In this document: one piece after another, positions 15,738-24,851 of the stretch | Numbering within the stretch: position 1 is the stretch's first letter | How the letters are laid out: every line of letters starts with the position of its first letter | DNA from: Luteolibacter sp. | Lineage (GTDB): Bacteria; Verrucomicrobiota; Verrucomicrobiia; Verrucomicrobiales; Akkermansiaceae | Assembly: GCA_030696085.1 (NCBI GenBank) | Contig: JAUYNL010000038.1 | Span: 1-33,151, forward strand | DNA: 33,151 bases | Direction of reading: 5' to 3' | Notes under the pieces: generated by a model | The model's input: only the letters and a program-made list of their open reading frames with translations | The model's database searches: none | What the model was told of the DNA's origin: nothing | Position numbers and translations under genes: made by a program

Positions 15738-17942
15738 GTGCTCCACCTCTCCCCCACTCCCGTCACTCTCTGGATCGGCATCATTGCGCTGATCCTCATC
15801 GGGGCCGTGTCGTTTCTCACATGGAAACGCAGCCCGCACCGCGGACGCACGGCCGTGCTGGAAATCCTGCGCATGCTCGCAGCTCTCGCCGTGGTCGTCC
15901 TCTTGTGGCAGCCGGAGTGGCGCACCACCATTCACCCGGACACCAAACCGAAAATCGCCATCCTCTGGGACGATTCGAAGTCGATGACCACCATCGACGC
16001 CCCGCTGCCGCCCGTCCTCTCCGAAAAATCCGAAATCGTCTCCCGCGCCGATTGGGTGAAAAAAGCCCTCGTTTCCGATCTCTGGAAACCCTTCGAAGCC
16101 GCTGGAGCGAATGAAGTCGAAAGCATTGCCTTCGCCACTCCGGATGCGGAAAACACCGCACTTTCCGGCACCGATCTCCAATCCCCCCTCTCCGCGCTGC
16201 TTGAAAACCAGAATAACCTTCGCGCCGTCGTGCTCTTCAGCGATGGCGACTACAATCTCGGCCAGCCACCCGTCGTCGCCGCCCAGAAGATGCGGCTCCG
16301 CGGCGTTCCGCTTTTCCCCATCCCCGTCGGCAGCCAGACCCGCCTGCCCGACCTCGATCTCCTAACCGTCGCCGCGCCCACTTATGGCATCATCGGCGAG
16401 AACGTGCAGATCCCCTTCACCATCCGCTCCTCACTCGACCGCCAGGTGCGCACCATCGTCCGCCTGCGCGATGATTCCGGCCGCGAGCAAACCAAGGACA
16501 TCGTCCTGCCGCCGAACTCGGAAACCTACGACTCCATCCTCTGGCGCATCGAAAAGGAAGGCAGCTCGATGCTGGAACTCTCCATCCCGGTGGCCGATGG
16601 AGAACTCATCGCGGCTAACAACACCCGCAAATTCACCATCGCCGGACGACCGGAGAAAATCCGCGTGCTCGTCATCGAGAGCCTGCCGCGCTGGGAATAC
16701 CGCTTCCTGCGCAACGCGCTCTCCCGCGATCCCGGAGTCGAGCTCTCCTGCCTGCTTTTCCACCCCGCGCTGGGCCCCGGCGGCGGCAAGGATTACATCG
16801 AGGCCTTCCCGGACAAACTCGAAGAACTCGCCAAATATGATGTCATCTTTCTCGGCGATGTCGGCGTCGGCAAAGACCAGCTCACCAGGGAACAATGCGC
16901 CCTCATCCGCGGACTTGTTGAAAACCAGGCCTCCGGAGTCATCTTCATGCCCGGCTCCCGGGGCCACCAGCTATCGCTGTTAGATACCGAACTCTCCGAC
17001 CTCATCCCGGTCATTCTCGACGAGGACAAACCCGCCGGATTTTCCGAATCCATCGCCGCCCCGCTCACCCTCACCACCGAGGGCCGCGGCTCGCTGCTCA
17101 CCATGCTCGGTAACAACGAACAGGAAAACCCGGAGATCTGGCGCCGCCTCCCGGGTTTCTACTGGCACGCGCCCGTCATCAAGGCCAAGGGCGGCTCCGA
17201 GGTTCTCGCCACCCACGGCAGCCGCCGCGGAAAATTCGGCCCCGTCCCGCTGTTAGTCACCAAGCCCGCCGGCAGCGGCAAGGTGCTCTTCATGGGTATC
17301 GATTCCGCATGGCGCTGGCGGCGCGGCGTGGAGGATCTCTATCACTACCGGTTCTGGGGCCAGGTCGCCCGCTGGATGTCCTATCAGCGCAACATGGCCG
17401 CCGGCCAGCGCGTCCGCCTCTTCTTCACCCCGGAACGCCCGGAACCCGGCTCCACCGTCACCCTCAACGCCAACGCCTTCGACGCCAATGGTGCGCCACT
17501 CGAAAAGGGCGGCGTCGCCATTGATCTCACCGCCCCCGACGGACGCACGCAGCGCATCGAACTCCAGAAAAACGAAAGCGCCTGGGGAGCCTTCAACGGA
17601 CGCTTCAAGATCGATCTTCCAGGCGCATGGAAAATCCGCGCCACCACCAGCGGGGCCGAGGACAAACCACTCGAAACCACCCTGCTCGCCCAAGGCGTGG
17701 AAATCGAAAAAACCGGCCAGCCCGCACACCCGGAAGTGCTCGAGGAAATGGCTCGCGTTTCCCGCGGCCGCGTCATCCAGCCCGCCCAACTCGCCGATCT
17801 CGTCAAGGAGATCAAGGCTCTGCCCGAGCCCCGTCCGCTCGAATCCCGGATTCCGCTCTGGTCCCACTGGGGCACGCTCGTCGCGCTGGTCTGCCTGCTC
17901 GGCATCTTCTGGGCCGGCCGGAAACTCAATGGCGCGTTCTGA
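15738..17942 (+). CDS. Large vWA-domain membrane protein of the MoxR operon
   Basis: A 734-residue protein starting with GTG at 15738. Two membrane helices occupy residues about 11-28 and 43-58, the vWA metal motif DDSKS is at 78-82, and a second hydrophobic helix (TLVALVCLLGIFWAG) lies at the end. Residues around 310-540 resemble a glutamine-amidotransferase-like fold (IRVLVIESLPRWEYRFLRNA, later GSGKVLFMGIDSAWRWR), as seen in a group of uncharacterised verrucomicrobial and planctomycete proteins. An Ig-like region follows. Typical partner of the BatA-like gene. Which surface the domains face is not certain, probably the periplasm. Confidence 0.8.
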   Translation: MLHLSPTPVTLWIGIIALILIGAVSFLTWKRSPHRGRTAVLEILRMLAALAVVVLLWQPEWRTTIHPDTKPKIAILWDDSKSMTTIDAPLPPVLSEKSEIVSRADWVKKALVSDLWKPFEAAGANEVESIAFATPDAENTALSGTDLQSPLSALLENQNNLRAVVLFSDGDYNLGQPPVVAAQKMRLRGVPLFPIPVGSQTRLPDLDLLTVAAPTYGIIGENVQIPFTIRSSLDRQVRTIVRLRDDSGREQTKDIVLPPNSETYDSILWRIEKEGSSMLELSIPVADGELIAANNTRKFTIAGRPEKIRVLVIESLPRWEYRFLRNALSRDPGVELSCLLFHPALGPGGGKDYIEAFPDKLEELAKYDVIFLGDVGVGKDQLTREQCALIRGLVENQASGVIFMPGSRGHQLSLLDTELSDLIPVILDEDKPAGFSESIAAPLTLTTEGRGSLLTMLGNNEQENPEIWRRLPGFYWHAPVIKAKGGSEVLATHGSRRGKFGPVPLLVTKPAGSGKVLFMGIDSAWRWRRGVEDLYHYRFWGQVARWMSYQRNMAAGQRVRLFFTPERPEPGSTVTLNANAFDANGAPLEKGGVAIDLTAPDGRTQRIELQKNESAWGAFNGRFKIDLPGAWKIRATTSGAEDKPLETTLLAQGVEIEKTGQPAHPEVLEEMARVSRGRVIQPAQLADLVKEIKALPEPRPLESRIPLWSHWGTLVALVCLLGIFWAGRKLNGAF

Positions 17943-18296
17943 TATCGGATCTTCTGCCAACATCCGGTGAGTTTCGCCCTGAGCCCGGAGGAGGAGGATG
18001 CGCGGAAGATTAGCGCCCCGTATCGGCTTGCTTGGAGGCGACAGCGCCGCTCATGCTGACGAGAAAGGTGAACTTTGGAAACAACGCGGCATCTACTTCC
18101 TGAGCCGCCTCAAAGGAAAACATGACTCTCGAAATTCGCGGCGTCTACATCCAACCAACGGCTCACCCAACGCACTGTGAAGTTCAGTCGCTGGTTGAGA
18201 AAAACCATCCGGACTTCAGGCGCTCATAGCATCACGCCCTGGCCCGGCTCGTCAAAATCCACGCCCGCTCATGACACCAATCTTGGACACTGTTGA
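17943..18296. other. Intergenic stretch, no convincing gene
   Basis: Between the vWA gene and the tandem repeat before the RAYT gene. A 60-codon frame at 17998-18180 contains KGELWKQRGIYFLSRLKGKH, vaguely like a transposase segment, but is too weak to annotate. No tRNA or clear terminator was seen. Confidence 0.45.
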
Positions 18297-18322
18297 TATT
18301 TGATAAAAGTATTTGATAAAAG
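18297..18322 (+). repeat. Two perfect tandem copies of a 13-base unit
   Basis: TATTTGATAAAAG occurs at 18297-18309 and again at 18310-18322. The second copy runs into the palindromic RAYT-type element that starts at 18314. It could reflect slippage or duplication at the element's edge, or contribute an AT-rich promoter for the RAYT gene. Confidence 0.8.
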
Positions 18323-18341
18323 GAATGTCCCTTTATCGAAA
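18314..18341 (+). repeat. REP-like palindrome upstream of the RAYT gene
   Basis: The 23 bases from 18315 to 18337 form an imperfect palindrome (arms GATAAAAGGAA and GTCCCTTTATC), followed by GAAA. A copy differing at 3 of 28 positions lies inverted at 32977-33004. Repeats with a GGGAC-x-GTCCC core are typical of sites linked to REP-associated tyrosine transposases, and a RAYT gene begins 40 bases downstream. Confidence 0.7.
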
Positions 18342-18380
18342 TATCTTGCAAGCGCGGTTACGGTGTCATATAGAGCTGCC

Positions 18381-19496
18381 ATGAGACGTGCGCGTTGGAT
18401 TTTGCGCCCTGCACCGGAGACGGCGCGGCCGGTGATCTATCACTGCATTTCAAGGGTGGTGGACAGACGGTTCGTCTTCCAAGCCGATGAAAAGGAAAAA
18501 CTCCGGACTTTCATGCGGATGTATGAGAGTTTTACGGGCTGTCGGATTCTTTCCTACTGCCTGATGTGCAATCACCTGCATCTCCTGCTTGAGGTTACAC
18601 CGATGCCCGTAGGCGGCTTGTCCGACGAGGCGCTGCTTGAGCGTTTAAAGGCGCTATACAATGAGGCGTTTGTGGCAGATGTGGCGAGGGAGCTCACGGA
18701 GGCGCGGAAACAAGTGGCGACCGGACTTGGCGAGGCGGCGGTGCTGGTCGGGAGGATTCACGAGCGTTTCACTTACCGGATGCACGATTTGAGCGAGTTC
18801 ATGAAGGGTTTCATGCAGCGCTACACGCAGTGGCACAATCGAACCCATGAGCGCTGCGGGCATCTGTGGGAGGATCGATTCAAGAGCGTGATCGTGGAGG
18901 ATGGCGTGGCGGCGAAAACGATAGCGGCCTACATCGACCTGAATCCGGTGCGGGCGGGGATGGTGACGGCTCCAGAAGATTACCGATGGAGCAGTTATGG
19001 CGAAGCGATCGGCGGCGGAGCGAGGGGGGAAGGCGGGAAGGCGCGGGCGGGACTGGTGAGGGCATTGCGCTGCCACAAGGGGGCGGCGGTGGATGTGGCG
19101 CTTTGGAAGGGCGATGTGGCGCTGGAGTATCGGCGCGTCCTGCTGGCCGGTGTGGGTGAAAAGACGGAGCAGATGGTCTCACGAAGCGGAGCTGCGGAGA
19201 AAACAGGCAAACGCAAAAGCATGAACGCGGATGAAATTCCAACGAAACAGCATGTCTTGCGAGAAGCCGGGGAGAAGAAAATGGGCGAGATCCCGTTCGG
19301 GCGGATGCTGCGATGCCGGGTGAGGTATTTTTCCGATGGTGTGGTGATCGGTAGCAGGCAGTTTGTGGATCAGATGTTTGAGAGCGCTCGTGATCGATTC
19401 GGTCCAAGGCGCCGGAACGGGGCCAGGGCGATGCGCGGTGATGCAAGCGCGGCTGCGGGGATGTTGTGGAGTCTGCGGGATTTACGAAAGAAATAG
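18381..19496 (+). CDS. REP-associated tyrosine transposase (RAYT, IS200-like Y1 transposase)
   Basis: A 371-residue protein related to IS200 transposases. RAYTs process REP palindromes through a single-strand mechanism. The histidine pair HLH is at 65-67 (CLMCNHLHLLLEV), the catalytic Tyr148 is in MQRYTQWHNRTHERCGHLWE, followed by DRFKSV and the conserved AAYIDLNPVRAGMV. A C-terminal extension of about 150 residues holds RVRYFSDGVVIGSRQFVDQM and FGPRRRNGAR, which I recall in a RAYT subgroup from Verrucomicrobia and related phyla and which may bind DNA. The ATG at 18381 is preferred over 18300, because the upstream part overlaps the palindrome and tandem repeat. All catalytic residues appear intact. 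It ends one base before queA. Confidence 0.88.
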   Translation: MRRARWILRPAPETARPVIYHCISRVVDRRFVFQADEKEKLRTFMRMYESFTGCRILSYCLMCNHLHLLLEVTPMPVGGLSDEALLERLKALYNEAFVADVARELTEARKQVATGLGEAAVLVGRIHERFTYRMHDLSEFMKGFMQRYTQWHNRTHERCGHLWEDRFKSVIVEDGVAAKTIAAYIDLNPVRAGMVTAPEDYRWSSYGEAIGGGARGEGGKARAGLVRALRCHKGAAVDVALWKGDVALEYRRVLLAGVGEKTEQMVSRSGAAEKTGKRKSMNADEIPTKQHVLREAGEKKMGEIPFGRMLRCRVRYFSDGVVIGSRQFVDQMFESARDRFGPRRRNGARAMRGDASAAAGMLWSLRDLRKK

Positions 19497-19497
19497 G

Positions 19498-20493
19498 ATG
19501 TTGAGAACAAGGGATTTCGAATACCACTTGCCGGATGAGTTGATCGCGGCCAGACCCCTCGCGAAGCGCGCGGACTCACGCATGCTGGTGGTTCATCGTG
19601 GCAGCGGGCAAATCGAGCACCGGATGTTCTGCGAGTTTACGGAGTTTCTGAAATCGGATGATTTGCTGGTGCTCAACAACACGAAAGTGATTCCGGCGCG
19701 GGTGTTTTCCGAAGACGGCAGCATTGAGTTGCTGTGTCTCGACCGCATTTCGCCACTGGAGTGGCGATGTCTCGTCCGGCCCGGCAAGCGCATGAAGCCC
19801 GGACGCACCGTGAGGGTAGGCGGGACTGCCGGAACCGTCACGCAGGTGTTTGAAAATGGAGACCGCCTGATTCGCTGGGAGCGCGAACTGGATCTGCACG
19901 CGCATGGTCACCTGGCACTGCCCCACTACATGGGACGGGATGACGAGGCGGCAGATCGCGAGCGATATCAGACGGTGTTCGCCCGCGAGGAGGGGGCGAT
20001 TGCCGCGCCGACCGCCGGACTTCATTTCACACTGGAGATGTTGGAGGAAGTGGCACACGCCTTTCTAACACTCCACGTTGGCGTCGGCACCTTCCGGCCG
20101 GTGAAGGCGGAGCTGCTTTCCGCGCATCTGATGCACTCGGAAAAATTCGCGCTCAGCGCGGAAACCGCCCGCCGGGTGAACGCCGCAGGCCGTGTGGTGG
20201 CGGTGGGCACCACGGTAACAAGGGTGCTGGAGTTCCTAGGGCTGATGGATGTGGCGGGTGGCAGGCGTTTGGATGAGATGGATCATGCTGGGGAGACGGA
20301 CATTTTCATTCATCCGCCGTATGATTTCCGGGTGGTCGATGTCTTGTTGACGAATTTCCATCTGCCGCAAAGCACGTTGCTCATGCTGGTGAGCGCGTTT
20401 GCGGGCCGGGAGCTGGTGTTGGAGGCCTATCGACAAGCGGTGGCCGAGCGTTACCGGTTTTATAGTTATGGCGACTGCATGCTGCTCGTTTAG
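19498..20493 (+). CDS. queA: tRNA preQ1(34) S-adenosylmethionine ribosyltransferase-isomerase QueA
   Basis: A 331-residue enzyme of queuosine synthesis, converting preQ1 at tRNA position 34 to epoxyqueuosine using the ribosyl part of SAM. Family marks are FEYHLPDELIAARPLAKRADSRML at the start (in parts), LLVLNNTKVIPARVF, the EEGAIAAPTAGLHFT motif, LHVGVGTFRPVK and the terminal NFHLPQSTLLMLVSAFAGRE. Length is typical. The start MLRTRDFEYHLP at 19498 lies one base after the RAYT stop, so queA has no separate leader and may be read from the same transcript. It converges with polA. Confidence 0.95.
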   Translation: MLRTRDFEYHLPDELIAARPLAKRADSRMLVVHRGSGQIEHRMFCEFTEFLKSDDLLVLNNTKVIPARVFSEDGSIELLCLDRISPLEWRCLVRPGKRMKPGRTVRVGGTAGTVTQVFENGDRLIRWERELDLHAHGHLALPHYMGRDDEAADRERYQTVFAREEGAIAAPTAGLHFTLEMLEEVAHAFLTLHVGVGTFRPVKAELLSAHLMHSEKFALSAETARRVNAAGRVVAVGTTVTRVLEFLGLMDVAGGRRLDEMDHAGETDIFIHPPYDFRVVDVLLTNFHLPQSTLLMLVSAFAGRELVLEAYRQAVAERYRFYSYGDCMLLV

Positions 20494-20686
20494 AAATGAT
20501 TGGTTTTGAATTTACTATCAACGTATTGGCAATCGCAAAAATTTGGTTAAACCTCGTATTCCTCAATGGCCATCATCCGGACCACCTCGTGCAAGGAAAG
20601 CGCGTGGTGGTGGTGGCGACGGCCCTGATTTTCCACGACAAGAGCGCCCGGAACATGATGATCGGGGGATTGGTGGCGTTGAAGGC

Positions 20687-23500
20687 TCAATGAGCCGCCA
20701 GCCAGTTCGGGCCGGTGCCGTGTTCGACTTCCACGGGGACGTCGTGAGGGAGGGGTAGGGCGCTGCGCATGATGTGGAGGATTTTGGGGAGAAGCTCGTC
20801 CTGTTCGTCGAGCGCGAGATCGAAGACGAGTTCGTCATGCACCTGGAGCAACATCTTCGTTTGATAGGTTTTTTCGCGCAGCAGGGCGTCGATGCGGATC
20901 ATGGCGAGTTTGATCATGTCCGCAGCGGTGCCTTGGATGGGGGTGTTGATGGCGGCGCGTTCCGCATTGCCGCGAATGTTCTGGTTTCCGGAGTTCAGAT
21001 CCGGGAAATAGCGGCGGCGGCCGGAGAGGGTTTCCACATAACCGGTTTCGCGGGCTTCGGCGACGGTGAGTTCCATAAAATCCTTGATGGCCGGGTACTC
21101 GCGGAAATAGGCCTCGATGATGGCGGAGGCCTCGGCGCGCGGGATGGCGAGGCGCTGGCTGAGACCGAAGGCGGAAATGCCGTAGATGATGCCGAAGTTC
21201 ACCATCTTCGCGGTGCGGCGCATGTCGGAGGTGACGTTTTCCGGTTCGATCACAAACACCTTCGATGCGGTGATGGCGTGAATGTCGGTGTTGTTGCGGA
21301 AGGCCTCGATCATGGTGGCGTCGTTGGCGAGCGCGGCCATGACGCGGAGCTCGATCTGGGAGTAGTCGCAACTGAGGAGAGTGAACGCAGGCGAGTCCAG
21401 AGACTCGCAGTCCCGGCGGCGGGGAACGAAGGCTTTGCGGATCTTGCGGCCGGCTTCGGATCGAACGGGGATGTTTTGGAGATTGGGATCGGACGAGGCG
21501 AGGCGGCCGGTGGCGGCGATCAACTGGTGAAAATGGGTGTGGATGCGGCCGGTTTTCGCGACGATGTGGGTGGGCAGGGAGTCGAGGTAGGTGGACTTGA
21601 GTTTGCTCGCCTCGCGCCATGCGAGGATGTCTGAAATGATCGGGTGTCTGCCTTCGAGCGTGGAAAGCGTTTGTTCGTCGGTCTTGTATTGGCCGGTCTT
21701 GGTTTTCTTCGCCTTGTCGGCCAGTCCGAGGTGGTCGAAGAGGATCTCGCCGAGTTGTTTCGGGGATGCGATGTTGAACGTGCGGTCTGCGTGGCGGTGG
21801 ATCGATTTGGCGAGTTCGTCGATTTGTTGTTGGAGTTCCACACCGATTTCACCCAGCGCCTGCGGATCAATGGCGATGCCTTCCATTTCCATGCGGACAA
21901 GCACCGGCAGGAGCGGGTCTTCGATCTCGTGGAGGATTTTCTCCTGTCCGGTCCTCGCTAACAGAAGACGGAGTTTTCCGGAGAGCTGGAAGGTGACGTC
22001 AGCATCCTCGGCGGCGTATTCGGCGAGTTTTTCCAGCGGGATGGCGGCAATGTCCAGATCCCTGGAGGCTTTGGTTTTCTCGGCGAATTCGAAGAGATCG
22101 TCGGAGGGCGGGGCGGCGGCAGCGGGTGCCGCGATGTGCGCCAGCTTCACCGGCGAGTAGTTGAGCAGGATTTCCGCTAGATAATCCATCGAATGGCGGC
22201 GCTCGGGCGCGGCGAGCGCATCGGCGAGCATGGTGTCGAAGAAGGGTCCTGCTACCTTGATGCCGTGGTTGAGAAGCACGGAAAGATCGTATTTCAGGTT
22301 GTGGCCGGTCTTTTCGGCGGGGCCCGAGAGGAGGGATTTGAGATTGGGGATTTGGGATTCGGAGAAAGGGAGATACCAGCCTTCGTGGGCTTTCCATGAG
22401 AAGGCTATACCTAACAATCGAGCGCCGAAGCGGTCGAGCGAGGTGGTTTCGATGTCGAAGCAGAAGGATGTTTGTTTGGAGAGTTCGGAGAAAAGTTGCT
22501 GCTGGAGATCGGGGGTGTTTGCGAGATGATAGGTGTGATCGACATCGCGGATGGTGAGGAAGTTTTCGAAGAGGGTGGGGGAATCGGAGGAGGGGGATGG
22601 ATGCGGACCGAAGTCCGCGCTCCGTGCGCTCCCTTCGCCGAAGAGGCGCTTGGTGAGTGTTCGGAATTCGAATTCGTTGAAGAGGGTTTTGACAGCCTCG
22701 TCGTCGCGCGGCGAGAGCACGAGGTCCTCCCAGCTCACCACCACCGGGACATCGGTGATGATGGTGGCGAGGTCCTTGGAAAGCAGCGCCTGGTCGGAAT
22801 GGGTTTCCACGAGCTCCTTCTGCCTGCCTTTGAGTTTGGCGGCGTTGGCGATGAGGTTTTCGATGGATCCGAAGTCGGCGATGAGCTTCTGTGCGGTCTT
22901 CGGGCCGATGCCGGGGATGCCGGGGATGTTGTCGGAGGCGTCGCCCATCAGCCCTAACAGATCGATGATGTGATCCGGCTCGGCGACGCCCCAGATTTCG
23001 GGGAGTTTCTCCAGGGTGATGATGTCGTGTTCGTTGCCCTTGCGGCCGGGTTTCCACATGAAGGTTTGTTTGGAAAGGAGTTGGGCGAAATCCTTGTCGG
23101 GCGTGACCATGAAGGATTCGAAACCCTCGGGCTCGGCGCGTTTGACGAGGGTGCCGATGATGTCGTCGGCCTCGAAGCCGTCGATTTCGAGCACCGGGAT
23201 GTGGAAGGCGCGGCAGAGGGATTTCACATGCGGGATGGCGGCGGCGAGCTCCTCCGGCATTTCATCACGCTGCGCCTTGTAGGCTGGATATTTCAGATGG
23301 CGCGGCGTGGGCGCGGAGGTGTCGAAAGCCACGCCGATATGGGTCGGGTTTTCCTTATCGAGAATGGCGAGCAGGGTGTTGATGAATCCGTAGAGTGCGG
23401 AGGTGTTGACGCCTTTGGAATTGCGGATGGGGGCCTGGATCAGCGCGAAATGGGCGCGGTAGATCAGGGCCATGCCGTCGAGCAGGAACAATCGCTTCAT
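20687..23500 (-). CDS. polA: DNA polymerase I
   Basis: A 937-residue three-domain DNA polymerase I for Okazaki fragment maturation and repair. Residues 1-290 form the 5'-3' exonuclease (FLLDGMALIYRAHFAL, GFEADDIIGTL, LMGDASDNIPGIPGIGPKT). The 3'-5' exonuclease domain keeps its acidic residues: Asp349 and Glu351 in FDIETTSLD, GHNLKYDLSVL, and EYAAEDADVT, so proofreading is probably active. The polymerase domain has motif A CDYSQIELRVMA, motif B RRTAKMVNFGIIYG and motif C QVHDELVF. Full length and intact. It is divergent from the lactonase gene and convergent with queA. Confidence 0.97.
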   Translation of the reverse strand: MKRLFLLDGMALIYRAHFALIQAPIRNSKGVNTSALYGFINTLLAILDKENPTHIGVAFDTSAPTPRHLKYPAYKAQRDEMPEELAAAIPHVKSLCRAFHIPVLEIDGFEADDIIGTLVKRAEPEGFESFMVTPDKDFAQLLSKQTFMWKPGRKGNEHDIITLEKLPEIWGVAEPDHIIDLLGLMGDASDNIPGIPGIGPKTAQKLIADFGSIENLIANAAKLKGRQKELVETHSDQALLSKDLATIITDVPVVVSWEDLVLSPRDDEAVKTLFNEFEFRTLTKRLFGEGSARSADFGPHPSPSSDSPTLFENFLTIRDVDHTYHLANTPDLQQQLFSELSKQTSFCFDIETTSLDRFGARLLGIAFSWKAHEGWYLPFSESQIPNLKSLLSGPAEKTGHNLKYDLSVLLNHGIKVAGPFFDTMLADALAAPERRHSMDYLAEILLNYSPVKLAHIAAPAAAAPPSDDLFEFAEKTKASRDLDIAAIPLEKLAEYAAEDADVTFQLSGKLRLLLARTGQEKILHEIEDPLLPVLVRMEMEGIAIDPQALGEIGVELQQQIDELAKSIHRHADRTFNIASPKQLGEILFDHLGLADKAKKTKTGQYKTDEQTLSTLEGRHPIISDILAWREASKLKSTYLDSLPTHIVAKTGRIHTHFHQLIAATGRLASSDPNLQNIPVRSEAGRKIRKAFVPRRRDCESLDSPAFTLLSCDYSQIELRVMAALANDATMIEAFRNNTDIHAITASKVFVIEPENVTSDMRRTAKMVNFGIIYGISAFGLSQRLAIPRAEASAIIEAYFREYPAIKDFMELTVAEARETGYVETLSGRRRYFPDLNSGNQNIRGNAERAAINTPIQGTAADMIKLAMIRIDALLREKTYQTKMLLQVHDELVFDLALDEQDELLPKILHIMRSALPLPHDVPVEVEHGTGPNWLAAH

Positions 23501-23597
23501 GCCCCGAGTTTGGGCGGGCGCGGAGGATGAGTCGAGGGAAAGTCAGGATGGGCTTTGTCTTGCCGGTGACTGAACGCGTGTGTTATCGGGTATGGCG

Positions 23598-24719
23598 ATG
23601 AAAGCGCCCCGCCTGTTGTTGTTCGCCCTGTTTGGTTTCACCGCGGCCGTACTGCGCGCTGATGAGTTGCAGGTATATTTCGGCACCGGCGGGCCGGGGG
23701 CGGATGGGATTTACCGGGCGCGCTTCGACACGGAGGAAGGCGTATTGGGCAAGGCGGAACGTGTGGCGGAGCTGGCGTCGCCTGGGTTCCTGGCGTTGCA
23801 TCCGGATGGCGACAAACTTTATGCGGTGGCGGATTTCGAGGGCGGGCCCGGGGTGGCGGGGTATCGCATTGGCAGGGACGGCGGGCTGGAGCTGATCGGT
23901 CGAGCGCCGACTGGTGATGGCGGCGGGGCGCATGTCGCGGTGCATCCATCGGGCCGGTTTTTACTGACGGCCCAGTATGGTGGCGGGTCGGTGGCCTTGT
24001 TTCCGCTGGACCGGGAAGGAAGGCTCGGCGAGGCCCGGCTCTCGCGCCACGAGGGCGGCTCGCGGGTTTTCGAGAAGCGCCAGGAATCTCCGCATCCTCA
24101 TTACTGCGGATTTTCGCCGGACGGGAGATTCGCGTTGGTGCCGGATCTGGGGATGGACAAAGTGGTCATTTACAAGGTGGATGCGGACGGCCTTTTGATC
24201 GAGCCGCATGGCCTTGCGGAAGCCGTGCAGGGAGGCGGGCCCCGGCACCTGAAGTTTTCGGCGGATGGAAAATTCATTTTCCTGCTCAACGAGTTGTCGC
24301 TTTCGGTGACGACCTATGCCTGGGATGCGGAAGCGGGAACCGCGCGGCGCTTGGGAACCGCTCCCACCCTGAGCGAGCAGGCGAAGGCCAAGGAGACATT
24401 CAACTCGGCGGCGGAAATCGTGGTCCATCCAGGCGGGCGCTTCGTGTATGCATCGAATCGCGGTAATGACACGGTGACGGCGTATCGCGCGGATCCGGCG
24501 GGGACGCTGGAAGTGATCCAGGTGCAGCCGGTGCGCGGGGCCTTTCCCCGCAACATCAATCTCGCACCCGGCGGCAACTGGCTGCTGGCAGCGGGCGCGG
24601 ACTCGAACACCATCTCGGTGCATCAGGTGAATCCGGATACGGGCGAGCTGACTTACCGGACCAAGGGCGTGATCAACGTCCCTTCTCCGATCTGCATCGT
24701 TTTTGCCAAGCTGCCTTGA
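23598..24719 (+). CDS. Secreted lactonase, 7-bladed beta-propeller family (6-phosphogluconolactonase-like)
   Basis: A roughly 373-residue protein with an N-terminal signal peptide (KAPRLLLFALFGFTAAVLRA) and repeated propeller blades, each with patterns such as HPDGDKLYAV, HPSGRFLLTAQYGGG, SPDGRFALVPDLGMDKV, SADGKFIFLLNEL and HPGGRFVYASNRGNDTV. The GGGPRHLKFS, NRGNDTV and FPRNINLAPGGNWLLAA motifs are typical of the YbhE/Pgl lactonase family. Cytoplasmic members hydrolyse 6-phosphogluconolactone; secreted ones likely act on other sugar lactones. The start at 23598 (or 23592) sets the signal peptide at the N-terminus. Monocistronic, divergent from polA. Confidence 0.9.
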   Translation: MKAPRLLLFALFGFTAAVLRADELQVYFGTGGPGADGIYRARFDTEEGVLGKAERVAELASPGFLALHPDGDKLYAVADFEGGPGVAGYRIGRDGGLELIGRAPTGDGGGAHVAVHPSGRFLLTAQYGGGSVALFPLDREGRLGEARLSRHEGGSRVFEKRQESPHPHYCGFSPDGRFALVPDLGMDKVVIYKVDADGLLIEPHGLAEAVQGGGPRHLKFSADGKFIFLLNELSLSVTTYAWDAEAGTARRLGTAPTLSEQAKAKETFNSAAEIVVHPGGRFVYASNRGNDTVTAYRADPAGTLEVIQVQPVRGAFPRNINLAPGGNWLLAAGADSNTISVHQVNPDTGELTYRTKGVINVPSPICIVFAKLP

Positions 24720-24768
24720 GCCGATGGCCCGGGCCGACGATGTTTTTTAAAAATCTTCCACTGGCGGA

Positions 24769-24796
24769 TTGACAAGGCACTACCGGTGCCTAGAGT
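24769..24796 (+). promoter_or_regulatory. Strong sigma70-like promoter before rpmH
   Basis: A consensus -35 TTGACA (24769-24774), a 16-base spacer and a -10-like TAGAGT (24791-24796) lie about 55 bases upstream of rpmH. The region before it is AT-rich. This fits the strong promoter expected for the rpmH-rnpA-yidD-yidC operon. Confidence 0.65.
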
Positions 24797-24851
24797 TCGC
24801 GCCCCGAGCCGCCCGGCGGACGGGTTCAGAACCTTCATTGAGGCCCACGCC

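Noticed and set aside
17998-18180. 60-codon frame with a transposase-like segment (IYFLSRLKG)
   Set aside because: The resemblance to IS4-type transposases is a few residues only, and no other transposase block is found around it.
20496-20693. 65-codon frame between queA and polA
   Set aside because: No motif recognised, no good initiation context, and it overlaps the 3' end of polA; probably chance.
24726-24735. GGCCCGGGCC palindrome followed by a T-run, as terminator of the lactonase gene
   Set aside because: The palindrome has no room for a loop, so a true hairpin would have only a few pairs; the T-run starts several bases too late.
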